Shown here piece after piece: positions 59,328 through 64,000 of a stretch of 64,000 nucleotides of DNA. The position numbers and the translations under genes were made by a program. Position 1 is the first letter of the stretch, and every line of letters starts with the position of its first letter. The notes below the pieces were generated by a model. It had not been told where the DNA came from. It ran no database searches and saw only the letters and a list, made by a program, of their open reading frames with translations. The DNA comes from Parablautia sp. Marseille-Q6255 (GTDB lineage Bacteria > Bacillota > Clostridia > Lachnospirales > Lachnospiraceae). Location: NCBI RefSeq assembly GCF_951230155.1, contig NZ_CATNVD010000017.1, forward strand, positions 1-64,000, in the 5' to 3' direction.

Positions 59328-60995
59328 ATGAAACTCAAAAAAATCACAAGTTTCCTGTGTGCAGCTGCTATGGCAGCGGGGATGCTGTTGGGGAATGGTA
59401 CAGCAGTAATGGCAGAAGAAAAAGCAGTCAGCTGTCAGGAACTGGGTACGCCGCTTGCAGATGTACGTGTGCGTCAGGCACTTGCTTATGCGATTGATCT
59501 GGACGCGATCGTAGATTCTTTGTTTGACGGAAAAGCAGAGAAGGCGATCAGCTTTACGGCGCCGGGTGACTGGCTTAATGCAGAGCTTCCGGTTTATTCC
59601 TACGATCCGGAAAAAGCAAAGGAGCTTTTGAAGGAAGCGGACTGGCCGTCTGATTACACACTGGATGTTGTATATTACTACGATGATCAGCAGACCGTGG
59701 ATTTAATGACGATCATCGGACAGTATTGGAGTGAGGTAGGGGTAAAGGCACAGTTCAGAAAACTGGAAGGGGATCTTGCGGCGCAGCTTTGGGTAGCTCC
59801 GGAGGATAAGGAAAATGGACCGTCGGCGGTGAAATGGGATCTGGCATATGCGGCAGTAGCAGCACTTACAGAGAGTGAGTTTTATAACCGGTTTGCATCA
59901 ACGGCAACGAATAATTCTTCCGTCCCGCTTCAGGAAGGACTGGATGAGCTGATTGCAGCATCGAACTCTACGATGGATACAGATGAGCAGAAAGAAGCCT
60001 TTAAGCAGATACAGGCTTATGTCGCAGAGAATGAGCTGGCGATGCCGCTGTATCATCAGGTATGCTTTATCTACAACAGTGATGATCTCGACATGGCAGG
60101 AAGTAAAGTCGGAAATGACCAGTTCTCTTATGAGAAAAATATTCTCGACTGGAATATCAACCGTGAGGATAAGACATTGTATACAAATGGAGGTCCGCAG
60201 GAATTCTTCTGGTATCCGATGGTAAATCCGGGATATATGATCAATACAGAGCTGATTTTTGACAAGCTGATCAATGCCGACAGTTCATTGAACCCAACGG
60301 AAGGCATGCTGGCAGAAAGCTACAGTGTCAGTGAGGATTCCTTATCCATCGAGTTTGTACTAAGAGATGGACTGACCTGGCATGACGGCGAGCCGCTTAC
60401 AGCAGAAGATGTGAAGTTTACGATCGAGCTGATGTTAAAGACTCCGGGTGCAAATGCAGTGGCGACAGAGGTGGTTCAGGCGATCACAGGCGCACAGGAC
60501 TATCTGGATGGAAAGAGCGAAGATCTGGCAGGTGTCGTAGTAGACGGAAATAAAGTAACGGTTCAGTTTGATAAGATTGCAGCAAATGCACTGCAGGTAT
60601 TCTCTCAGTGGCCGATTCTTCCGAAACACTGTCTTGAGAATGCCGATCCGGCAACCTTACAGCAGGATCAGTTCTGGCAGAAGCCAATTGGCTCAGGTCC
60701 GTTTATGGTAGATGAGGTTGTCCTGAATAATTATGCCACATTGAAGAGATGGGATGGATACTATAAACAGGGCAGCGGAAATATTGAAAAAATTTATATG
60801 TTTGCAAGCGGAGAAAATGATGCAAACCTGGTCAAAAATGCAAGTGCAGGAAAGATCGATTATGCATGGAGCAAATCTACAGATGATGCAAAGGCAATAG
60901 AAGAGCTGGAGAACATGAATGTAGAGGTGGCAAATATCCGGTATACGAGATGCTTCTATATCAATCAGTTCCCGCATGAGGCAAATATCAAGTAA
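59328..60995 (+). CDS. Opp/Dpp-type peptide-binding protein, circularly permuted
   Basis: The 555-residue protein has a signal peptide (cleavage near VMAEE, no lipobox) and belongs to SBP family 5, but in swapped order. Residues about 40-275 hold what is normally the C-terminal half: PLADVRVRQALAYAID, YDPEKAKELLKEADWP, and the usual ending NELAMPLYHQVCFIYN ... NILDWNI. Residues about 276-555 hold what is normally the mature N-terminal half: LAESYSVSEDSLSIEFVLRDG, TWHDGEPLTAEDVKF, ILPKHCLE, PIGSGPFMVDE, ending INQFPHEANIK. That end would lead directly into PLADVRVRQ in a standard protein. Total length is normal, so nothing seems lost. Confidence 0.85.
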   Translation: MKLKKITSFLCAAAMAAGMLLGNGTAVMAEEKAVSCQELGTPLADVRVRQALAYAIDLDAIVDSLFDGKAEKAISFTAPGDWLNAELPVYSYDPEKAKELLKEADWPSDYTLDVVYYYDDQQTVDLMTIIGQYWSEVGVKAQFRKLEGDLAAQLWVAPEDKENGPSAVKWDLAYAAVAALTESEFYNRFASTATNNSSVPLQEGLDELIAASNSTMDTDEQKEAFKQIQAYVAENELAMPLYHQVCFIYNSDDLDMAGSKVGNDQFSYEKNILDWNINREDKTLYTNGGPQEFFWYPMVNPGYMINTELIFDKLINADSSLNPTEGMLAESYSVSEDSLSIEFVLRDGLTWHDGEPLTAEDVKFTIELMLKTPGANAVATEVVQAITGAQDYLDGKSEDLAGVVVDGNKVTVQFDKIAANALQVFSQWPILPKHCLENADPATLQQDQFWQKPIGSGPFMVDEVVLNNYATLKRWDGYYKQGSGNIEKIYMFASGENDANLVKNASAGKIDYAWSKSTDDAKAIEELENMNVEVANIRYTRCFYINQFPHEANIK

Positions 60996-61006
60996 TGAAT
61001 TGTATT

Positions 61007-61056
61007 GAGGTGCTGCAAAATCCACGGAAAGAAGTTTTTGCAGCACCTCGTTTTTT
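61007..61056 (+). terminator. terminator between binding protein and permease genes
   Basis: GAGGTGCTGCAAAA pairs with TTTTTGCAGCACCTC, then six T. Partial readthrough would give more binding protein than permease. Confidence 0.82.
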
Positions 61057-61067
61057 AGGAGGCAGGT

Positions 61068-62027
61068 ATGACGAATTATGTAATTAGAAAGATTCTGTCC
61101 TTAATCCCTATGATGCTTGTTTTAAGCTTTTTAATCTATCTGGGGATTGAACTGATGCCAGGAGATGCAGTGGATTTTCTGATTCCGCCAGATGCGCTGT
61201 CCACGATGTCAGAAACGCAGCTTAATGAGATGAGAGAATCGCTTGGATTGAATGATCCTTTTATGGTCCGCTATGTTAAATGGCTTGGCGGAGTTCTTCA
61301 TGGAGATTTTGGCTATTCTCTGCAAAGCGGCGTTCCGGTTGCAACACTGATGAAAAATCATCTTCCGGCAACAATCGAGCTGACAGTGACAGCGCTTATT
61401 TTTTCTTCTATTTTTGGCATTTTGTTCGGCGTCATCAGTGCATTGAAAAAGGGCAGCATTCTGGATCAGATGTTAAGTGTAGTCGGTATGATCGGCGTGG
61501 CGATTCCTCAGTTTTTGCTTGGTTTGATCTGTATCAACGCATTTGCTCTGCATTTGAATCTTCTTCCGGTTGGAGGACGGATGGCTTCCATGGATCAGAA
61601 TTTCTTTGAAAGGCTTCCGTATCTGATCATGCCGGCGCTTGTACTCGGATTTTCTCTTACCTCAGGTGTGATGCGCTATGCAAGAGGAAGTATGCTGGAC
61701 TCGATGGGAAAGGATTATATGAAGACAGCGCGCGCAAAAGGAATCCCTGAGTGGAGGCTGAATCTGCTACACGGTTTGAGGGCAGCACTGACACCTGTTG
61801 TTGTGCTGATCGGATTCCGTCTTCCGATGCTCATCGGAGGAGCGGTGGTGATCGAAGAGGTGTTTCAGTGGCCGGGGATCGGGGCCCTGTTTGTGGATTC
61901 TGTCCGGGCGCAGAATACGCCGCTTGTAATGATGATCGGATTTTTCAGCGTACTGCTGGTGCTGATTTCAAGTATTATTGTGGATATTGTAACAGCGGCA
62001 CTTGATCCGCGTATTAAGTTGAGTTAG
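61068..62027 (+). CDS. peptide/nickel-type ABC permease, DppB family
   Basis: The 319-residue protein has about six membrane helices, the family N-terminus (YVIRKILSLIPMMLVLSFLIYL) and the EAA-like loop ARAKGIPEWRL. GGAGG precedes the ATG. It pairs with the permease encoded next. Confidence 0.92.
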   Translation: MTNYVIRKILSLIPMMLVLSFLIYLGIELMPGDAVDFLIPPDALSTMSETQLNEMRESLGLNDPFMVRYVKWLGGVLHGDFGYSLQSGVPVATLMKNHLPATIELTVTALIFSSIFGILFGVISALKKGSILDQMLSVVGMIGVAIPQFLLGLICINAFALHLNLLPVGGRMASMDQNFFERLPYLIMPALVLGFSLTSGVMRYARGSMLDSMGKDYMKTARAKGIPEWRLNLLHGLRAALTPVVVLIGFRLPMLIGGAVVIEEVFQWPGIGALFVDSVRAQNTPLVMMIGFFSVLLVLISSIIVDIVTAALDPRIKLS

Positions 62028-62038
62028 GGAGGCGCCAG

Positions 62039-62947
62039 ATGAGTTCATTAGATCGGAAAATGGATAAAATCCTGGCCAGAGAGGAAGCCGGGCAGATAAA
62101 AAAGCGCATGAAAAACAGAGCTCTGCGTAAGATGTTTGCCAACCGGCTTTCAGTGGCAGGAATTATAATTTTTGTTGTTATTTTATTTATGTGCTGTGCA
62201 GCGCCTCTGTTCACGCCGTATGATGCAACGAAGGTAGATCTGCGAAGCATCCTGCAACCGCCGTCAGCGGAACATATTTTAGGAACAGACAAGATTGGGC
62301 GTGACATCTGGGCAAGGATTTTGTTTGGAGGAAGAGTTTCCATTGCAGTCGGACTGGGAAGTGCGCTGATAGCGACAGTACTCGGTGTATCACTTGGTAC
62401 GATTGCGGGCTATAAGGGGGGATGGCTGGATGGCATCGTAATGAAGGTATCAGAGATCATGATGGCATTCCCACAGATGATCCTCGTATTGATTTTAGTA
62501 ACGATTACAGGACAGAGCCTGTGGAACCTGATTTTTATTTTTTCTCTTACCGGCTGGCCTTCGATGTATCGTATGGCACGTTCTCAGATGCTTTCTCTTC
62601 GGGAACAGGAATATGTACAGGCACTGAAAGCATTTGGCATCGGCGGAATGAGGATTGCGTTTAAGCATATTCTTCCGAATGCGATAGGTCCCATTTTTGT
62701 CAATATCACACTTTCTACTGCTATGTTTATCCTTCAGGAGGCAGCACTTAGCTTTCTTGGCCTTGGCGTACCGCTTGAGGTAGCCACATGGGGGAATATT
62801 TTGAATGTGGCACAGGATTTGACGATTTTGAAGCAGGCATGGTGGATCTGGCTTCCGACCGGTATTGCAGTAACGCTTTTTGTTATCAGCATAAACTTTA
62901 TTGGTGATGGCCTGCGTGATGCAACAGATCCTTCTCAGATAGGATAA
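62039..62947 (+). CDS. peptide/nickel-type ABC permease, DppC family
   Basis: The 302-residue protein has a long cytoplasmic N-terminus (about 35 charged residues), six helices, HILGTDKIGRDIWARILFGGR and the coupling loop EYVQALKAFGIGGMRIAFKHILPN. GGGAGG precedes the ATG. Confidence 0.92.
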   Translation: MSSLDRKMDKILAREEAGQIKKRMKNRALRKMFANRLSVAGIIIFVVILFMCCAAPLFTPYDATKVDLRSILQPPSAEHILGTDKIGRDIWARILFGGRVSIAVGLGSALIATVLGVSLGTIAGYKGGWLDGIVMKVSEIMMAFPQMILVLILVTITGQSLWNLIFIFSLTGWPSMYRMARSQMLSLREQEYVQALKAFGIGGMRIAFKHILPNAIGPIFVNITLSTAMFILQEAALSFLGLGVPLEVATWGNILNVAQDLTILKQAWWIWLPTGIAVTLFVISINFIGDGLRDATDPSQIG

Positions 62948-62958
62948 GAGGTGATGGA

Positions 62959-63984
62959 ATGGAACGAAATCAGGATGTAGTTGTGAAGGTGGAGGACCTT
63001 CATGTGAATTTTTATAACAATGACCGCTGCAACAAGGTGCTGCGAGGGGTTTCTTTTGAGCTGAAAAAGGGAAAGATCATGTGTATTGTCGGAGAGAGCG
63101 GCTGTGGAAAATCAGTTACAGCTAATTCTATCATGGGACTTCTGCCGGATCTGTCAAGGATAGAAAAAGGGAGCATCACCTTCCATTATCAGGGCGAGGA
63201 TATCCGTATCGACAGGCTGAAACGAAAAGGGAAAGAAATGCGAAAGCTGCGCGGAGAGGGAATGGCAATGATCTTTCAGGATCCAATGACAGCATTAAAT
63301 CCTGTATTTACCGTGGGCTATCAGATTAATGAGGCGTTGCTGTATCACAACGGTGCTTCTTCGCGTAAGGATGCAACGAAAAAGTCGATACAGCTTCTGA
63401 AAGAAATGGGGATCCCCCTTCCCAAGCAGCGGGTAAAGGAATATCCGCATCAGTTTTCAGGTGGAATGAGCCAGAGGGCAATGATCGCAATGGCGATGAG
63501 CTGTCGGCCAAAAGTACTGATCGCAGATGAGCCGACAACGGCGCTGGATGTAACGATACAGGCACAGATCTTCGAGCTGATGCTGGATCTGAAAGAAACT
63601 AATGATACGGCTATTTTACTGATCACACATGATATGGGAGTGGTCGCAGAGCTGGCGGATGATGTGGCGGTAATGTATATGGGGAATATCGTTGAGAGCG
63701 GGGATGCAAGGGCAGTCCTGACGCGGCCTTCGCATCCTTATACGAAAGCGCTTCTGGATTCCATACCAGTACTGGGCAGAGGGAGGGAACAGAAGCTGGA
63801 ACCGATCAAAGGCTCTACGCCGGATCCTTACAACCGTCCGGCAGGCTGTCAATTTGCTCCCAGGTGCGCATATGCCACCCCGGAATGTGAGACCGGTATG
63901 CCGCCTGAAAGCATGGTAGAAGAGGGGCATATGTGCAGGTGCTTCCATCATCTGAGAAAAAAGGAGGGAGAAGCGAATGACTGA
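62959..63984 (+). CDS. peptide/nickel-type ABC ATPase, DppD family
   Basis: The 341-residue protein has Walker [14 protein letters not shown]-loop [12 protein letters not shown], signature [15 protein letters not shown], Walker [13 protein letters not shown] and the C-terminal oligopeptide extension with a cysteine cluster ([15 protein letters not shown]), which in the family can hold an iron-sulfur cluster. It overlaps the next gene by eight bases. Confidence 0.94.
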   Translation: MERNQDVVVKVEDLHVNFYNNDRCNKVLRGVSFELKKGKIMCIVGESGCGKSVTANSIMGLLPDLSRIEKGSITFHYQGEDIRIDRLKRKGKEMRKLRGEGMAMIFQDPMTALNPVFTVGYQINEALLYHNGASSRKDATKKSIQLLKEMGIPLPKQRVKEYPHQFSGGMSQRAMIAMAMSCRPKVLIADEPTTALDVTIQAQIFELMLDLKETNDTAILLITHDMGVVAELADDVAVMYMGNIVESGDARAVLTRPSHPYTKALLDSIPVLGRGREQKLEPIKGSTPDPYNRPAGCQFAPRCAYATPECETGMPPESMVEEGHMCRCFHHLRKKEGEAND

Positions 63985-64000
63985 TGACAAAAATGTCCTG
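63977..64000 (+). CDS. start of the second ABC ATPase gene (DppF-like, cut by window end)
   Basis: Only eight codons (MTDDKNVL) are visible, after AAGGAGGGAGAAG. Position directly behind a DppD-type gene predicts the partner ATPase; the sequence itself is too short to prove it. Confidence 0.5.

Noticed and set aside
59328-60995. Pseudogene or two fused gene fragments
   Set aside because: One uninterrupted frame with signal peptide, both complete halves and normal total length fits permutation better than decay. Misassembly remains open.
61068-63984. Nickel transporter supplying CODH/ACS
   Set aside because: The DppBCD family includes nickel systems and the cluster is close, but the locus has its own regulator with a flavoprotein and no nickel-specific motif was seen.

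Overview
The window reads as chromosomal DNA of an acetogenic Lachnospiraceae bacterium; Blautia or a close relative is my best guess. The reasons are Firmicutes-type ribosome binding sites, moderate GC, the ylxM-ffh-rpsP-khpA-rimM-trmD-rplS order, and a complete carbonyl branch plus most of the methyl branch of the Wood-Ljungdahl pathway. No rRNA, tRNA or CRISPR array was seen.

Layout. 1-1.4 kb: the 3' end of an ISLre2-type transposase and a Qnr-like pentapeptide-repeat protein. About 1.5-11.9 kb: an AT-rich integrated island of roughly 10 kb with a tyrosine integrase, divergent XRE/Cro-like regulators, an excisionase-like protein, a primase-like protein, a P4/D5-type helicase with an iteron-rich presumed origin, a TerS-like packaging protein, a truncated ParB-like protein, a holin-like type I toxin with candidate antitoxin RNAs, a ribbon-helix-helix regulator with palindromic operators, and many very small genes. 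It has no capsid, tail, large-terminase or conjugation genes, so it looks like a phage satellite (PICI-like). It sits directly upstream of the SRP operon promoter.

11.9-21 kb: a housekeeping run covering SRP, ribosomal proteins, RimM, TrmD, three tandem signal peptidases I, RbgA, RNase HII, YraN and PgeF. 21-32.4 kb: a xylan-oligosaccharide-type locus with a YesN/YesM-like two-component system, a degenerate ABC ATPase homologue, a complete RbsABC-type sugar transporter, an acetylesterase and a GH3 beta-xylosidase-like enzyme. 32.6-38.9 kb: prs, a DUF3783 gene, a PDZ/radical SAM/DUF512 gene, der, plsY and gpsA.

39.1-56.5 kb: the acetogenesis cluster: a His-rich protein and CooT (nickel handling), metF, cooC, acsA, cooC, acsB, acsD, acsC, acsE, acsV, a DUF3786 gene, fhs, fchA and folD. 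Together these take formate and CO2 to acetyl-CoA through THF and the corrinoid protein; formate dehydrogenase, hydrogenase and metV are not in the window. Many gaps in the cluster hold strong hairpins, most strikingly a series of stem-loops between acsB and acsD.

56.6-64 kb: a FadR-type regulator and a fumarate-reductase-like flavoprotein, divergent from an Opp/Dpp-type transporter. The transporter's binding protein appears to be circularly permuted: the usual C-terminal half comes first and the usual N-terminal half last. This protein, the satellite-like island and the hairpin series are the observations I rate most worth checking. All family assignments come from reading the sequence; no database search was run.
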